This document shows positions 42,279-52,469 of a stretch of 64,000 bases of DNA, one piece after another (position 1 is the first letter of the stretch; each line of letters starts with the position of its first letter). The position numbers were made by a program, and so were the translations under genes. The stretch covers positions 356,269 through 420,268 of the forward strand of contig NZ_JANAVO010000002.1 in the NCBI RefSeq assembly GCF_024213555.1. Reading direction: 5' to 3'. The notes under the pieces are model-generated. The model was not told the DNA's origin, did not search any database, and saw nothing but the letters and a program-made list of their open reading frames with translations. The DNA comes from Allokutzneria sp. A3M-2-11 16. GTDB taxonomy: Bacteria; Actinomycetota; Actinomycetes; Mycobacteriales; Pseudonocardiaceae.

Positions 42279-43600
42279 AAGATCCGGTCGACGAGATCCC
42301 CAGGCCCGGCCCGCTTGTCGCGCTGGGCTTGCAGCACGTGCTCGCCATGTACGCGGGCGCGGTCGCGGTACCGCTGATCCTCGGCAACGCGATGCACCTG
42401 TCCACAGAGGACATCGCGTATCTGATCAACGCGGATCTGCTGATCTCCGGCGTTGCCACGATCCTCCAGTGCGTCGGCGTGTGGCGGTTCGGCGCGCGGT
42501 TGCCGTTGATGCAGGGTTGCACGTTCGCCGCGGTGACCCCGATGGTGCTGATCGGGACACAGGGCGGCGGGCTGCCCGCGATCTACGGCGCGGTGATCGT
42601 CGGCGGGCTGTTCCTGGTGTTGTTCGCCCCGGTGTTCGGCAAGCTCGTGCGGCACTTCCCGCCGCTGGTCACGGGCACGGTGATCCTGATCATCGGGCTC
42701 TCGCTGCTGCCCGTCGCGGTGAGCTGGGCCGCCGGTGGCGCCGGAGCGGCAGATCACGGCGCGCCGAAGCACCTCGCGCTCGCACTTGGCGTTCTGCTCT
42801 TCATCCTTGTGCTGCAACGGTTCGGTCGCGGCTTCATCGGCAGGGTCGCGGTGTTGCTCGGTCTCGCCTTGGGGACACTCGTCGCGATCCCACTGGGGTA
42901 TCAGGGTTTCTCCGAGATCGGTACAGGCCCGCTGTTCGCGGTGAGCACGCCGTTCCACTTCGGGCTTCCCGTGTTCGAGCTGACCGCGATCGTCTCCATC
43001 GCCGTGGTGATGCTGGTGACGATGGCCGAGACCACCGGAGACGTCCTCGCCATCGGTGAGATCGTGAAGCAACCGGTCGACGCACGGCGCGTCGCCGACA
43101 CCCTGCGCGCCGATGGCCTGTCGACCGCGTTGGGCGGTGTGTTCAACACCTTCCCGTACACGGCGTTCGCACAGAACGTCGGCCTGGTCAGGTTGACCAG
43201 GGTGCACAGCCGCTACGTGGTCGCGGCGGGCGGCGTGATCCTGGTGCTGCTCGGGCTCGTACCCGTGCTCGGCCGGGTCGTCGCCGCGATCCCGGCACCG
43301 GTGCTCGGCGGTGCGGGCATCGCGATGTTCGGCGCGGTCGCGGCGAGCGGGGTGCAGACCCTCACCAAGGTGTCCTTCACCGGCAACGGCAACCTGGCGG
43401 TGGTCGCGGCCTCGCTGGGCGCGGGGCTCGCGCCGGTGTTCGTGCCGACGCTCTACGAGCAGTTCCCCGTGTGGTTCCAGATCATCGCCCAGTCCGGTAT
43501 CAGTGTCGGCTGCCTCGCCGCGGTCGGCCTCAACCTGCTCTTCAACGGCCCGACTACCACCTCCGGAGGTGTCCACAGTGGACTTCATTCGGCCGACTAG
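42272..43600 (+). CDS. Uracil/xanthine/urate permease (NCS2 family)
   Basis: 442 residues, twelve or more membrane helices. The NCS2 signatures are present: LGLQHVLAMYAGAVAVPLIL, the half-helix LMQGCTFAAVTPM and the substrate-site segment MAETTGDVLAIG. Context (uricase before, xanthine dehydrogenase after) favours urate or xanthine uptake driven by protons. GTG 42272 or 42275. The 3' end overlaps the next gene by 23 nt. Confidence 0.92.
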   Translation: MVKDPVDEIPRPGPLVALGLQHVLAMYAGAVAVPLILGNAMHLSTEDIAYLINADLLISGVATILQCVGVWRFGARLPLMQGCTFAAVTPMVLIGTQGGGLPAIYGAVIVGGLFLVLFAPVFGKLVRHFPPLVTGTVILIIGLSLLPVAVSWAAGGAGAADHGAPKHLALALGVLLFILVLQRFGRGFIGRVAVLLGLALGTLVAIPLGYQGFSEIGTGPLFAVSTPFHFGLPVFELTAIVSIAVVMLVTMAETTGDVLAIGEIVKQPVDARRVADTLRADGLSTALGGVFNTFPYTAFAQNVGLVRLTRVHSRYVVAAGGVILVLLGLVPVLGRVVAAIPAPVLGGAGIAMFGAVAASGVQTLTKVSFTGNGNLAVVAASLGAGLAPVFVPTLYEQFPVWFQIIAQSGISVGCLAAVGLNLLFNGPTTTSGGVHSGLHSAD

Positions 43601-44456
43601 CCTCGCCGAGGCCTTGCGGGCCAAGGCCGAGGTCCCCGAGGCGGTGCCGATCGCCGGGGGGACCGACGTGATGGTCGAACTGAACTTCGACCGGCGCAGG
43701 CCGCCCGCGCTGCTGGACCTCAACGCGGTCGGCGAGATCGCCAAGTGGTCCGAAGTGGACGGACGAATCCGGCTCGGCGCCGCGGTGCCGTACGTGCGGG
43801 TGATCGACGAGCTCGGCGACCGGCTGCCCGGCCTGGCGATGGCCGCGCGGACGGTGGGCTCGCCGCAGATCCGCAACCGGGGCACGGTGGGCGGCAACCT
43901 CGCCGCGGCCTCCCCCGCCGGGGACTCGCACCCGCCGCTGCTCGCCTCGGACGCGGTGGTCGAGGTGGCCTCGGTCCGCGGCACCAGGACCATCCCGATC
44001 ACCGAGTTCTACCTGGGCGTCAAGCGGAGCGCGCTCGAACCGGACGAGTTGATCACGGCGGTCCTGCTGCCCCCGGCGGACGGGCCGCAGCAGTTCTCGA
44101 AGGTCGGCACCCGCAACGCCATGGTGATCGCGGTGTGCTCGTTCGCCGTGGCGCTGCACCCGGCGAGCGGGACCGTGGGCACCGGGCTCGGCTCGGCGGC
44201 CCCGACTCCGCGCCGCGCGCCCGAAGCCGAGGACTACATCGCCGGGGAGCTGTCCGCGCTGTGGCAGTCCCCCGCTCCCCTCGCCGACTCCGTGCTGCGG
44301 CGGTTCGGTGAGCTCGTCGGCGCCGCGGCACAACCCATTGACGACGTCCGGGGCAGCGCCGCGTACCGGCGGCACGCCCTGGCCGTGCTCGCCCGCCGCA
44401 CGCTCGGCTGGGCCTGGCACGACTACTGCGAAGGGCGGGTGACGGCATGCGCGTGA
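43578..44456 (+). CDS. Xanthine dehydrogenase, FAD-binding subunit
   Basis: 292 residues. The FAD sites AVPIAGGTDVMVELNFD and GSPQIRNRGTVGGNLAAASPAGDS are clear, and a C-terminal CO-dehydrogenase flavoprotein domain follows. It passes electrons from the molybdenum and iron-sulfur centres to NAD+. GTG 43578 has GGAGGT 8-13 nt upstream and lies inside the permease gene. The start codon is part of the repeated 12-mer GTCCACAGTGGA. Confidence 0.92.
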   Translation: MDFIRPTSLAEALRAKAEVPEAVPIAGGTDVMVELNFDRRRPPALLDLNAVGEIAKWSEVDGRIRLGAAVPYVRVIDELGDRLPGLAMAARTVGSPQIRNRGTVGGNLAAASPAGDSHPPLLASDAVVEVASVRGTRTIPITEFYLGVKRSALEPDELITAVLLPPADGPQQFSKVGTRNAMVIAVCSFAVALHPASGTVGTGLGSAAPTPRRAPEAEDYIAGELSALWQSPAPLADSVLRRFGELVGAAAQPIDDVRGSAAYRRHALAVLARRTLGWAWHDYCEGRVTACA

Positions 44457-44926
44457 AGTTCACGGTGAACGGCGAGGAGCGCACCGCTGACGACGTGTGG
44501 GAAGGCGAGAGCCTGCTCTACGTGCTGCGCGAACGGCTCGGCCTCCCCGGTGCCAAGAACGCTTGCGAGCAAGGCGAATGCGGCTCGTGCACGGTGTACC
44601 TGGACGACACCCCGGTCTGCGCGTGCCTGGTCGCGGCCGGTCAGGTCCAGGACCGTGAAGTCCGCACCGTGGAAGGGCTCGGCTCCGAGGAGGAGCTGGA
44701 CCCGGTGCAGCAGGCGTTCATCGAGCGCGGCGCCGTGCAGTGCGGCTTCTGCACGCCCGGCCTGATCGTCGCGGCGCACGACCTCATCCGCCGCAACCCC
44801 TGCCCGAAAGACGCGGAGATCCGCGAAGCGCTCGCCGGGAACCTGTGTCGCTGCACGGGATACGAGAAGATCATCGACGCCGTGCACACCGCGGCGGCGC
44901 ATTCGCGCGGGGAGGCCACGTCATGA
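44447..44926 (+). CDS. Xanthine dehydrogenase, [2Fe-2S] subunit
   Basis: 159 residues with both iron-sulfur clusters: NACEQGECGSCTVYLDDTPVC (plant-type) and VQCGFCTPG with NLCRCTGYEKI (second cluster). It sits between the FAD and molybdenum subunits and carries electrons between them. It overlaps both neighbours by a few bases. Confidence 0.95.
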   Translation: MRVKFTVNGEERTADDVWEGESLLYVLRERLGLPGAKNACEQGECGSCTVYLDDTPVCACLVAAGQVQDREVRTVEGLGSEEELDPVQQAFIERGAVQCGFCTPGLIVAAHDLIRRNPCPKDAEIREALAGNLCRCTGYEKIIDAVHTAAAHSRGEATS

Positions 44927-46284
44927 GGACAGTCATCAACGGCGCCCACATCGCGACAGTGGACGGCTCGGGATCGGAGTTCGCCTCCGGTCACGTGGTC
45001 GTCGAGGACGGCGTGATCGTCTCGGTAGGTGAAGGTGCGGCCGAAACCCGCGAGGGCGACCAGGTCGTCAACGGCTCCGGTTGCCTGGTGACCCCGGGTC
45101 TGGTGAACACCCACCACCACCTCTACCAGTGGGCGACGCGCGGTTTCGCCCAGCAGGCAACGCTTTTCGAGTGGCTGGTCGCGCTCTACCCGGTGTGGTC
45201 GGGCATCGACGAGCGAGTGGTGCACGCGACCACCAGCGCGGGGCTGGCGTGGATGGCCAAGTCCGGCTGCACCACCGCGGCCGACCACCACTACGTCTTC
45301 CCCTCGGACAGCGGTGACCTGATGGCCGCCCTCGTCGACGGTGGCAAGCGCGTCGGAACCCGGCTGCACGTGGTCCGGGGCTCGATGGACTGCGGGAAGT
45401 CGCAGGGCGGCCTGCCGCCGGACTCCATTGTGGAGTCCACCGAGAAGGCTTTGCTGGCAACGGAAGAAGCGATCACCACCTACCACGGCGCGTCAGCGGA
45501 GTCGCGCGTCCAGATCGCGGTGGGGCCGTGCTCGCCGTTCTCCGCGAGCGGTGAACTGATGCGCGAGGGTGCAGCGCTCGCACGTCGCTATGGCGTGCAG
45601 ATGCACACCCACCTCGCCGAGACGACCGATGAGGAAGAGCACTGCGTCGAGCAGTTCGGCTGTACTCCATTGGAGTACGCGGACAAGCTCGGCTGGCTCG
45701 GCCCGGACGTGTGGCTGGCGCACGGAATCCACTTCTCCGACAAGGAGATCCAGCGCCTGGGCGCGACGAAAACCGGCGTGGCGCACTGCCCCAGCTCCAA
45801 CGCGAGGCTGGGCGCGGGCATCGCGCGGGTGCGCGACCTGCTCGACGTCGGCTGCCCGGTCGGGCTCGGCGTGGACGGTGCCGCGTCGAACGAGGCCGGT
45901 GGGCTCGGCGACGAGCTGCGGCAGTCGCTCTACCTCGCCCGGCTCCGTGGTGGACCGGCGGCGTTCACCGTGCGCGAGTCGTTGTGGCTGGGCACGATGG
46001 GCGGGGCGCGCTGCCTCGGCCGGGCGGACCACATCGGCTCCATCGAGGTTGGCAAGCAGGCCGACATCGCGGTGTGGCGGGTGGACGGCCTCGCGCACGC
46101 GGGTATCGCCGATCCGGTCGCGGCACTCGTGCTGGGCTCGTTGCCTCCGTTGGAGCTGCTGCTGGTCGGCGGTGACCCGGTGGTGCGGCTCGGCCAACTG
46201 ACCACTGTGGACGAACAGCAGCTAGCCGAGGACCTGGCGACGGCCTCCCGTGTCCTCGCCGAACGGGCTGGGGTGACGGCATGA
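44923..46284 (+). CDS. 8-Oxoguanine/guanine-type deaminase (amidohydrolase)
   Basis: 453 residues, metal-dependent TIM barrel. The sequence NTHHHLYQWATRGFAQ, MHTHLAETTDEEE, WLAHGIHFSDKEI and GLGVDGAASNE supplies the His and Asp ligands. It is closest to 8-oxoguanine deaminase and hydroxydechloroatrazine aminohydrolase. In this operon, sandwiched between xanthine dehydrogenase subunits, it should feed guanine or an oxidised guanine into xanthine or urate. Overlaps of 4 nt on both sides. Confidence 0.88.
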   Translation: MRTVINGAHIATVDGSGSEFASGHVVVEDGVIVSVGEGAAETREGDQVVNGSGCLVTPGLVNTHHHLYQWATRGFAQQATLFEWLVALYPVWSGIDERVVHATTSAGLAWMAKSGCTTAADHHYVFPSDSGDLMAALVDGGKRVGTRLHVVRGSMDCGKSQGGLPPDSIVESTEKALLATEEAITTYHGASAESRVQIAVGPCSPFSASGELMREGAALARRYGVQMHTHLAETTDEEEHCVEQFGCTPLEYADKLGWLGPDVWLAHGIHFSDKEIQRLGATKTGVAHCPSSNARLGAGIARVRDLLDVGCPVGLGVDGAASNEAGGLGDELRQSLYLARLRGGPAAFTVRESLWLGTMGGARCLGRADHIGSIEVGKQADIAVWRVDGLAHAGIADPVAALVLGSLPPLELLLVGGDPVVRLGQLTTVDEQQLAEDLATASRVLAERAGVTA

Positions 46285-48581
46285 CGCAGATGACTCGAAC
46301 GTCGAATCCGCCGCTGACCACGCCGATCACCGGCGGTGTTGGCGAGAGTCCGCTTCGGCCGGACGGTGCTTTGAAGGTGCGCGGCGAGTTCGCGTACTCG
46401 TCCGACCTGTGGGCCGACAACATGTTGTGGGGCGTGACGCTGCGGACTCCGCACCCGTACGCCCGCATCCGTTCGATCGACGTGGGCCCGGCTCTGGCGC
46501 TGCCCGGCGTCTACGCGGCCCTCACCCACGAGGACGTGCCCGGCCAGAACGCGTACGGGCTTGAGCACATCGACCAGCCGGTGCTGGCGGTGGACGTCGT
46601 TCGCTACCAAGGAGAAGCGGTCGCGATCGTGGCCGCCGACCATCCGGAGACAGCACGCAGGGCAGCCGCCGCGATCGTGGTGGACTACGAAGTCCTGGAG
46701 CCAGTGGACAACGCGGAGACCGCGATCTTCGGCGAGGGTGTGCCGAAGCTGCACGAGGGCGGGAACCTCGTGCGCTACGTGCCGATCCTGTTCGGCGACC
46801 AGGACGCGACCGCCGAGGTCGTGGTCAGCGGGACCTACGAGGTCGGCATGCAGGACCAGGCTTTCCTCGGCCCGGAGTCCGGCATGGCGGTGCCCGCCGA
46901 GGACGGTGGCGTCGACCTGTACGTCGCGACGCAGTGGCTGCACGTGGACCAGCAGCAGATCGCGCCCGCGCTGAACCTCCCGCAGGACAAGGTGAGGATC
47001 ACCCTGGCCGGTGTCGGCGGAGCCTTCGGCGCGCGCGAGGACCTGTCGATGCAGGTGCACGCCTGCATGTTGGCCTTGCACACCAACAAGCCGGTGAAGA
47101 TGGTCTACACCCGCGAAGAGTCGTTCTTCGGGCACGTGCACCGTCATCCCGCCGTCATGCACTACGAGCACGGCGCGGACCGCGACGGGAAACTGGTCTA
47201 CGTCAGGGCGAAGATGTTCCTCGATGGCGGCGCCTACGCATCGAGCACGGGAGCGGTCGTCGCGAACGCCGCAACGCTCGGCGTCGGCCCGTACAACGTT
47301 CCCAACGTCAAGATCGAGGGATGGGGCGCGTACACCAACAACCCGCCCTGTGGCGCCATGCGTGGATTCGGCGCTGTTCAAGCCTGTTTCGCGTATGAGT
47401 CCCAAATGGACAAGCTCGCCGAGGCGATCGGTGTCGACCCGGTGGAGATCCGGCTGCGCAACGCCCTGAGCGAAGGCTCGGTGATGCCGACCGGACAGCT
47501 GGTCGACTCCGCCGCTCCGGTCAGGGAGCTGATGGAACGGGTGCGCGACAAGCCCATGCCCCCGGCTCGTACGTCCGAAGTGGACATTCGAACCATGCCG
47601 GGTGGCGCGTCCAACACCACGCACGGTGAAGGTGTTGTGCGCGGTGTCGGCTACGGCGTCGGCATCAAGAACATCTGCTTCTCCGAAGGCTTCGACGACT
47701 ACTCCACCGCACGCGTGCGCTTGGAGGTGATCGGCGGGGAGCCGGTCGCGATGGTGCACACGGCGGCCGTTGAGGTGGGACAGGGCCTGGTAACTCTGCA
47801 AGCGCAGATCGCACGGACTGAGCTGGGCGTGCAACGGGTGACCATCCAGCCCGCCGACACCTCCGTGGGCAGCGCCGGTTCCACGTCGGCATCGCGGCAG
47901 AGCTACGTCACCGGCGGCGCCGTGCAGTCCGCTTGCGCCGCTGTGCGCGCGGAGGTGTTCGACCTCGCCCGCGAGCGGTTCGGTGTGAGTGATTTGGCTC
48001 TGGAAGGCGGAAAAGTCGTCTCCGCGAGCCGTGGCGTGCTCGCCGATCTCAGCGACGTCCTCGGAGATCGGGCGGTCGAGCACACCCGCGAGTACCGGCA
48101 CCGCCCGTCGTTCCCGATCGATCCGCTCACCGGCCAGGGCAATGCCCACGTGCAGTACGGCTTCGCCGCCCACCGCGCGGTGGTGGACGTCGACGTCGAC
48201 CTCGGGCTGGTGCGCGTGGTCGAGCTGGCGTGCGCCCAGGACGTCGGCAAGGCGATGAACCCGGACGCCGTCATCGGGCAGATCCAGGGCGGTTCGGCGC
48301 AGGGCCTCGGGCTGGCGGTGATGGAGGAGATCCAGCTCTCCGGAGCCAAGATCCGCAACCCGTCGTTCACCGACTACCTGATCCCGACGATCCTGGACAT
48401 GCCGCCGATGACCATCGACGTGCTGGAGCTGGCCGACCCGAACGCGCCGTACGGCCTGCGCGGGGTCGGCGAGCCGCCCACGATCTCGTCCACCCCGGCG
48501 ATCGTCGCGGCCATCCGCGATGCCACCAAGCTGGCGCTGAAGCGCATCCCGGTGCGCCCCGAGCACATCACTGGGACGTGA
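46281..48581 (+). CDS. Xanthine dehydrogenase, molybdenum-binding subunit
   Basis: 766 residues, full length. Visible: GESPLRPDGALKVRGEFAY start, the molybdopterin region GVGGAFGAREDLSMQVHAC, the substrate Arg motif PPCGAMRGFGAVQ, and the catalytic Glu in RGVGEPPTISSTPAIVAAI. It hydroxylates hypoxanthine and xanthine to urate. It starts in overlap with the deaminase gene and is followed after 1 nt by the XdhC gene. Confidence 0.94.
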   Translation: MTQMTRTSNPPLTTPITGGVGESPLRPDGALKVRGEFAYSSDLWADNMLWGVTLRTPHPYARIRSIDVGPALALPGVYAALTHEDVPGQNAYGLEHIDQPVLAVDVVRYQGEAVAIVAADHPETARRAAAAIVVDYEVLEPVDNAETAIFGEGVPKLHEGGNLVRYVPILFGDQDATAEVVVSGTYEVGMQDQAFLGPESGMAVPAEDGGVDLYVATQWLHVDQQQIAPALNLPQDKVRITLAGVGGAFGAREDLSMQVHACMLALHTNKPVKMVYTREESFFGHVHRHPAVMHYEHGADRDGKLVYVRAKMFLDGGAYASSTGAVVANAATLGVGPYNVPNVKIEGWGAYTNNPPCGAMRGFGAVQACFAYESQMDKLAEAIGVDPVEIRLRNALSEGSVMPTGQLVDSAAPVRELMERVRDKPMPPARTSEVDIRTMPGGASNTTHGEGVVRGVGYGVGIKNICFSEGFDDYSTARVRLEVIGGEPVAMVHTAAVEVGQGLVTLQAQIARTELGVQRVTIQPADTSVGSAGSTSASRQSYVTGGAVQSACAAVRAEVFDLARERFGVSDLALEGGKVVSASRGVLADLSDVLGDRAVEHTREYRHRPSFPIDPLTGQGNAHVQYGFAAHRAVVDVDVDLGLVRVVELACAQDVGKAMNPDAVIGQIQGGSAQGLGLAVMEEIQLSGAKIRNPSFTDYLIPTILDMPPMTIDVLELADPNAPYGLRGVGEPPTISSTPAIVAAIRDATKLALKRIPVRPEHITGT

Positions 48582-48582
48582 C

Positions 48583-49620
48583 ATGCACGAGATCGCCGGA
48601 GAGCTGGCGCGGTGGGGTGACGCGGACTTCGCCGTGGCCACCGTGATCGACGTGCGCGGCAGCGCTCCGCGCAGTCCTGGCGCTGCCATGGCCGTGCGCA
48701 GCGACGGCGCGGTGGTGGGCAGCGTTTCCGGGGGCTGCGTGGAGGGCGCCGTCTACGAGCTGGCGCAACAGGTCCTCAGCGAGGGCGGGGTCCTGCGGCA
48801 CAGCTTCGGCTATTCGGCGGACGATCCGTTCGCGGTCGGCCTGACCTGCGGCGGCGAGATCGAGGTGTTCGTCCGAAGTGGACGATCGACCGCGATGGCC
48901 GCCGCGGTCACGGCCGCGAGGGACGCGCAGGCCGTCGCGTTGGTCACCGTGCTCGGCACCGGCGCGGAGGTCGCCGTCTTCGCCGATCACCACATCGGCG
49001 ACTCGTTGCCCGATGTGCACGGCGTGGCAAGGGAAATGCTGCTCACCGGGCGCACGGGCCTGCGAACGCTCCCCGATGGGACGGAGATCTTCGTCGAGTC
49101 GATCGCGGCTCCGCCGAGGATGCTCGTGTTCGGCGCGGTCGACTACGCGGGCGCGGTGTCCAGGATCGGGCGTTTCCTCGGCTACCACGTGACGATCTGC
49201 GACGCGCGCGCGGTTTTCGCGACCGTGGAGCGGTTTCCCGACGCCGACGAGGTCGTTGTCGAGTGGCCGCACCGCTACCTGGCGAGCACGCACACCGACG
49301 CGCGGACCGTGGTCTGCGTGCTCACGCACGACGAGAAGTTCGACATCCCCGTCCTGGCCGAGGCACTGCGGATGCCCCTGACCTTCGTGGGCGCGCTCGG
49401 TTCGCGGCGTACCAACGGAGCGCGGCTGGAACGGCTGCGCGCGGCCGGGGTGAGCGAGGCGGACCTGGCCAGGCTGCGTGCGCCGATCGGGCTCGACCTG
49501 GGCGCACGCAGCCCCGAGGAGACCGCCGTGTCGATCGCGGCGGAGATCGTCGCGGCCCGCCACGGCGGATCCGGACGACCACTATCCGAAGTAGACGGAC
49601 CGATCCATCGGCACGGCTGA
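48583..49620 (+). CDS. XdhC-family molybdenum cofactor maturation protein
   Basis: 345 residues. The N-terminal XdhC/CoxI domain (VIDVRGSAPRSPGAAMAV, VVGSVSGGCVEGAVYE) is followed by a Rossmann-type C-terminal domain (LVFGAVDYAGAVSRIGRFLGY, GALGSRRTNGARLERL). XdhC binds the molybdenum cofactor and promotes its sulfuration before insertion into xanthine dehydrogenase, whose catalytic subunit is encoded immediately upstream. Confidence 0.92.
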   Translation: MHEIAGELARWGDADFAVATVIDVRGSAPRSPGAAMAVRSDGAVVGSVSGGCVEGAVYELAQQVLSEGGVLRHSFGYSADDPFAVGLTCGGEIEVFVRSGRSTAMAAAVTAARDAQAVALVTVLGTGAEVAVFADHHIGDSLPDVHGVAREMLLTGRTGLRTLPDGTEIFVESIAAPPRMLVFGAVDYAGAVSRIGRFLGYHVTICDARAVFATVERFPDADEVVVEWPHRYLASTHTDARTVVCVLTHDEKFDIPVLAEALRMPLTFVGALGSRRTNGARLERLRAAGVSEADLARLRAPIGLDLGARSPEETAVSIAAEIVAARHGGSGRPLSEVDGPIHRHG

Positions 49621-49660
49621 GTCATCAGCTAGGTCATCGGCTGAGTAATCGGAGGCGGTA

Positions 49661-50050
49661 ATGGCACTGCTGTTCCTCAACGGCGGCGGCATGCGCGGCG
49701 GCCCGTTGCACCACCAGCTCCAGGGCGCGGAACCGGTGCGCATCGCCCGCAGCGCACCGAAGTACCGGTACTTCTCCGTCGGCAACAGGTTCCCCGCCAT
49801 GCACGAGGTCGGCGAGGGCGGGCACAGCGTCGTCGGCGAGCTCTACGACGTGCCGCTGGAGACCCTGCTGCACCACCTCCTGCCCGCCGAGCCCGCGGAA
49901 CTGGAGCTCGGCGTGATCGAGCTTGAGGACGGAACCGCTTGCCTGGCAACGGTCCTGCGCAAGTCACACGGCGGCGCCGACCAACTGATCGACATCTCCG
50001 AGGTCGGTGACTGGCGCAAGTGGTGCGCCTCGCAAGGAAATCCGCAGTGA
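49661..50050 (+). CDS. Allophanate-hydrolase-C-terminal-domain / AIG2-like protein
   Basis: 129 residues. [32 protein letters not shown] and [19 protein letters not shown] match the stand-alone form of the allophanate hydrolase C-terminal domain, related to the gamma-glutamylcyclotransferase fold. No amidase domain accompanies it. Its place between XdhC and allantoinase suggests a ureide function. Ureidoglycolate lyase is the only step after allantoicase without an obvious gene here, so this is a candidate, without direct support. It overlaps allantoinase by 4 nt. Confidence 0.7.
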   Translation: MALLFLNGGGMRGGPLHHQLQGAEPVRIARSAPKYRYFSVGNRFPAMHEVGEGGHSVVGELYDVPLETLLHHLLPAEPAELELGVIELEDGTACLATVLRKSHGGADQLIDISEVGDWRKWCASQGNPQ

Positions 50051-51354
50051 CCACGTACGACCTGGTCGTCCGCTCACGGTGCGTCTACCTACCGGACAGC
50101 GTCCGCCCAGCCGCGGTCTGCGTGAAGGACGGCAGGATCGCCGCGATCATCGACGACCACGATTCCACTGTGGACACTCGCGAGAATGTGGACCTGGGTG
50201 AACTGGCCCTCCTGCCGGGGCTCGTCGACACCCACGTGCACATCAACGAACCCGGCCGAACAGAGTGGGAGGGTTTCGCGACGGCGACGCGAGCGGCGGC
50301 GGCAGGCGGTGTCACCACGCTGATCGACATGCCGCTGAACTCGTTACCGCCCACGGTGAGCGCCGCGGCGTTGGAAACCAAACGTGCTGCCGCACAAGGG
50401 AAGTGCTACGTCGACGTGGGCTTCTGGGGCGGAGCGATCCCGGGCAACACCCACCACCTCGCCGACCTGCACGAGGCCGGGGTCTTCGGCTTCAAGTGCT
50501 TCACCTCACCGTCCGGAGTGGACGAGTTCCCCCCGCTGTCCTGGGCAGAGCTGCCCGAAGTGCTCGCGGAGCTGCGGCGGATGGACGCGCTGCTCATCGT
50601 GCACGCCGAAGATCCCGCCGAGCTGGCCGAAGCCCCGGACAGCGACGACTACGCGGGATTCCTCGCGTCGCGCCCACCCCGCGCGGAGGACAGGGCGATC
50701 GCCCGGCTCGCGGGGTTGGCCGAGCGGGCGCGGGCGCGCGTGCACGTGCTGCACCTGTCGTCGGCGTCCGCGCTGGCGGAGATCCGCTCGTCCTCGATCA
50801 CCGCGGAGAGCTGCCCGCACTACCTGACCCTCGACGCCAAGGAAATCCCGGACGGCGCAACGGCTTTCAAGTGCTGTCCGCCGATCCGCGGCCGGGACAA
50901 CGCCGACGAGCTGTGGCGTGCGCTGGCCGACGGCACGATCACCTGCGTCGTGTCCGACCACTCCCCCTGCACCACGAGCTTGAAGGAAGGCAGCTTCGGC
51001 ACGGCGTGGGGCGGGATCTCCTCGCTCCAGCTCGGGCTGCCGGTGATGTGGACCGAGGCCCGGCGGCGCGGCCACGAGCTGGCCGACGTCGTGCGGTGGA
51101 TGAGCTCGGGCCCCGCCGAGCTGGCCGGGCTGACCGGCCGCAAGGGCGCCATCGCGGTGGGCGCCGACGCCGACCTCGTCGCGTTCGACCCCGAAGCGGA
51201 GTTCACTGTGGACGCCGGGGAACTGTTGCACCGCAACCCTGTCACGCCGTACGCGGGCCGAACCCTGCGCGGTGTGGTGACCGAGACCTGGCTGCGCGGC
51301 ACCCCGGCAGGCCAGGAACCCGCTGGAGAACTGCTCAGGAGGGACACCAGGTGA
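50047..51354 (+). CDS. Allantoinase
   Basis: 435 residues, cyclic amidohydrolase. The order is [36 protein letters not shown] (carbamylated Lys), [35 protein letters not shown] and CVVSDHSPC, a complete binuclear metal site. It opens the hydantoin ring of allantoin to allantoate. GTG 50047 overlaps the preceding stop, and its own stop overlaps the allantoicase GTG. Confidence 0.95.
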   Translation: MTTYDLVVRSRCVYLPDSVRPAAVCVKDGRIAAIIDDHDSTVDTRENVDLGELALLPGLVDTHVHINEPGRTEWEGFATATRAAAAGGVTTLIDMPLNSLPPTVSAAALETKRAAAQGKCYVDVGFWGGAIPGNTHHLADLHEAGVFGFKCFTSPSGVDEFPPLSWAELPEVLAELRRMDALLIVHAEDPAELAEAPDSDDYAGFLASRPPRAEDRAIARLAGLAERARARVHVLHLSSASALAEIRSSSITAESCPHYLTLDAKEIPDGATAFKCCPPIRGRDNADELWRALADGTITCVVSDHSPCTTSLKEGSFGTAWGGISSLQLGLPVMWTEARRRGHELADVVRWMSSGPAELAGLTGRKGAIAVGADADLVAFDPEAEFTVDAGELLHRNPVTPYAGRTLRGVVTETWLRGTPAGQEPAGELLRRDTR

Positions 51355-52469
51355 CCGACCAGCCAGACCTCCCCGACCTCGCCGCCCGCTCGCTCGGCGG
51401 TTCGGTGATCGCGGCCAACGACGAGTTCTTCGCGGAGAAGGAGAACCTGATCAAGTCGGAGCCGCCGACCTTCCGGCCGCACACCTTCACCCCCAAGGGG
51501 CAGGAGTACGACGGCTGGGAGACCCGGCGGCGGCGCGGAGAACCCGGCTCCGACTGGGTGATCGTGCGGCTCGGGGCGCCCGGTGTGATCCGGTCCGTGG
51601 TGGTGGACACCGCGTTCTTCGTCGGCAACTTCCCGGAGAGCTGCACGGTCGAGGCCACGGCGATCGAGGGCTACCCGGCGCCTGGGGAGCTGGACAGGCA
51701 CACCTGGGTCGAGCTGGTGCCGCGCAGTCCGCTCCAGGGCGGCACCGCGAACACGTTCCAGGTGTCGGACCCTCAGCGCTTCACCCACGTGCGGCTGACC
51801 ATCCACCCGGACGGCGGCGTCGCGCGGTTGCGCGTGCTCGGCGAACCGCTTCCCGACCCGCGCGAGCTGGTCGACATGCCGCTGGACCTGGTGGCGCTGC
51901 TCAACGGCGGCCGGACCACGGCGTGCAGCGACAGCTTCTTCTCCCCGCCCAACAACATGTTGCAGCCCGGCGAGTCCAAGTTCATGAGCGACGGCTGGGA
52001 AACCGCGCGGCGGCGGGGCGAGGGCAACGACTGGGCGGTGTTGCGCCTGGCCGGGGCGGCCGTGCCGAAGGTGGCCGAACTGTCCACATTGCACTACAAG
52101 GGCAATCCCCCGCACGCGATCACCTTGTCGGGAAGCGAGGACGGCATCTCGTGGTTCCCGTTGCTGGAGCGGACCGAGGTTCAACCGGACACCCGGCATC
52201 GCTTCCGGCTCACCGGAAACGCCCCCGTGACGCACGTCCGGCTGGACATCCACCCCGATGGCGGGGTGGCGCGGTTCCGGTTGTGGGGCAAGCTGACCGA
52301 GGACGCCGGGACCGGTCTGGCGTTGAGCTGGTTCAACCTGCTGCCCGCCGAACACGCGGTCGCGGTGCTGACCGGCGACTGTGGACTGACGGAGGCGGCG
52401 GCCGCCGAGGTGGTCGCGGCCCGCCCCGTCGCGGAGCTACCGGAGGAACTGGCGTTGATCCTGCGATGA
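51351..52469 (+). CDS. Allantoicase with extra C-terminal segment
   Basis: 372 residues. Two tandem allantoicase repeats are visible, each with a [18 protein letters not shown] or [17 protein letters not shown] motif and a [17 protein letters not shown] close. It splits allantoate to ureidoglycolate and urea. A segment of about 50 residues after the second repeat ([20 protein letters not shown] through [13 protein letters not shown]) weakly resembles the N-terminus of OHCU decarboxylase and may be a fusion remnant. GTG 51351 overlaps the allantoinase stop. Confidence 0.93.
   Translation: MTDQPDLPDLAARSLGGSVIAANDEFFAEKENLIKSEPPTFRPHTFTPKGQEYDGWETRRRRGEPGSDWVIVRLGAPGVIRSVVVDTAFFVGNFPESCTVEATAIEGYPAPGELDRHTWVELVPRSPLQGGTANTFQVSDPQRFTHVRLTIHPDGGVARLRVLGEPLPDPRELVDMPLDLVALLNGGRTTACSDSFFSPPNNMLQPGESKFMSDGWETARRRGEGNDWAVLRLAGAAVPKVAELSTLHYKGNPPHAITLSGSEDGISWFPLLERTEVQPDTRHRFRLTGNAPVTHVRLDIHPDGGVARFRLWGKLTEDAGTGLALSWFNLLPAEHAVAVLTGDCGLTEAAAAEVVAARPVAELPEELALILR

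Noticed and set aside
45930-48689. Very long open frame on the minus strand opposite the xanthine dehydrogenase subunit
   Set aside because: It is antisense to a well-recognised enzyme, rich in His, Arg and Asp with no domains, as expected for high-G+C mirror frames. The same holds for long frames opposite the NB-ARC gene (24521-26995), the MHS transporter (28904-31141) and the mmsA region (59546-62221).
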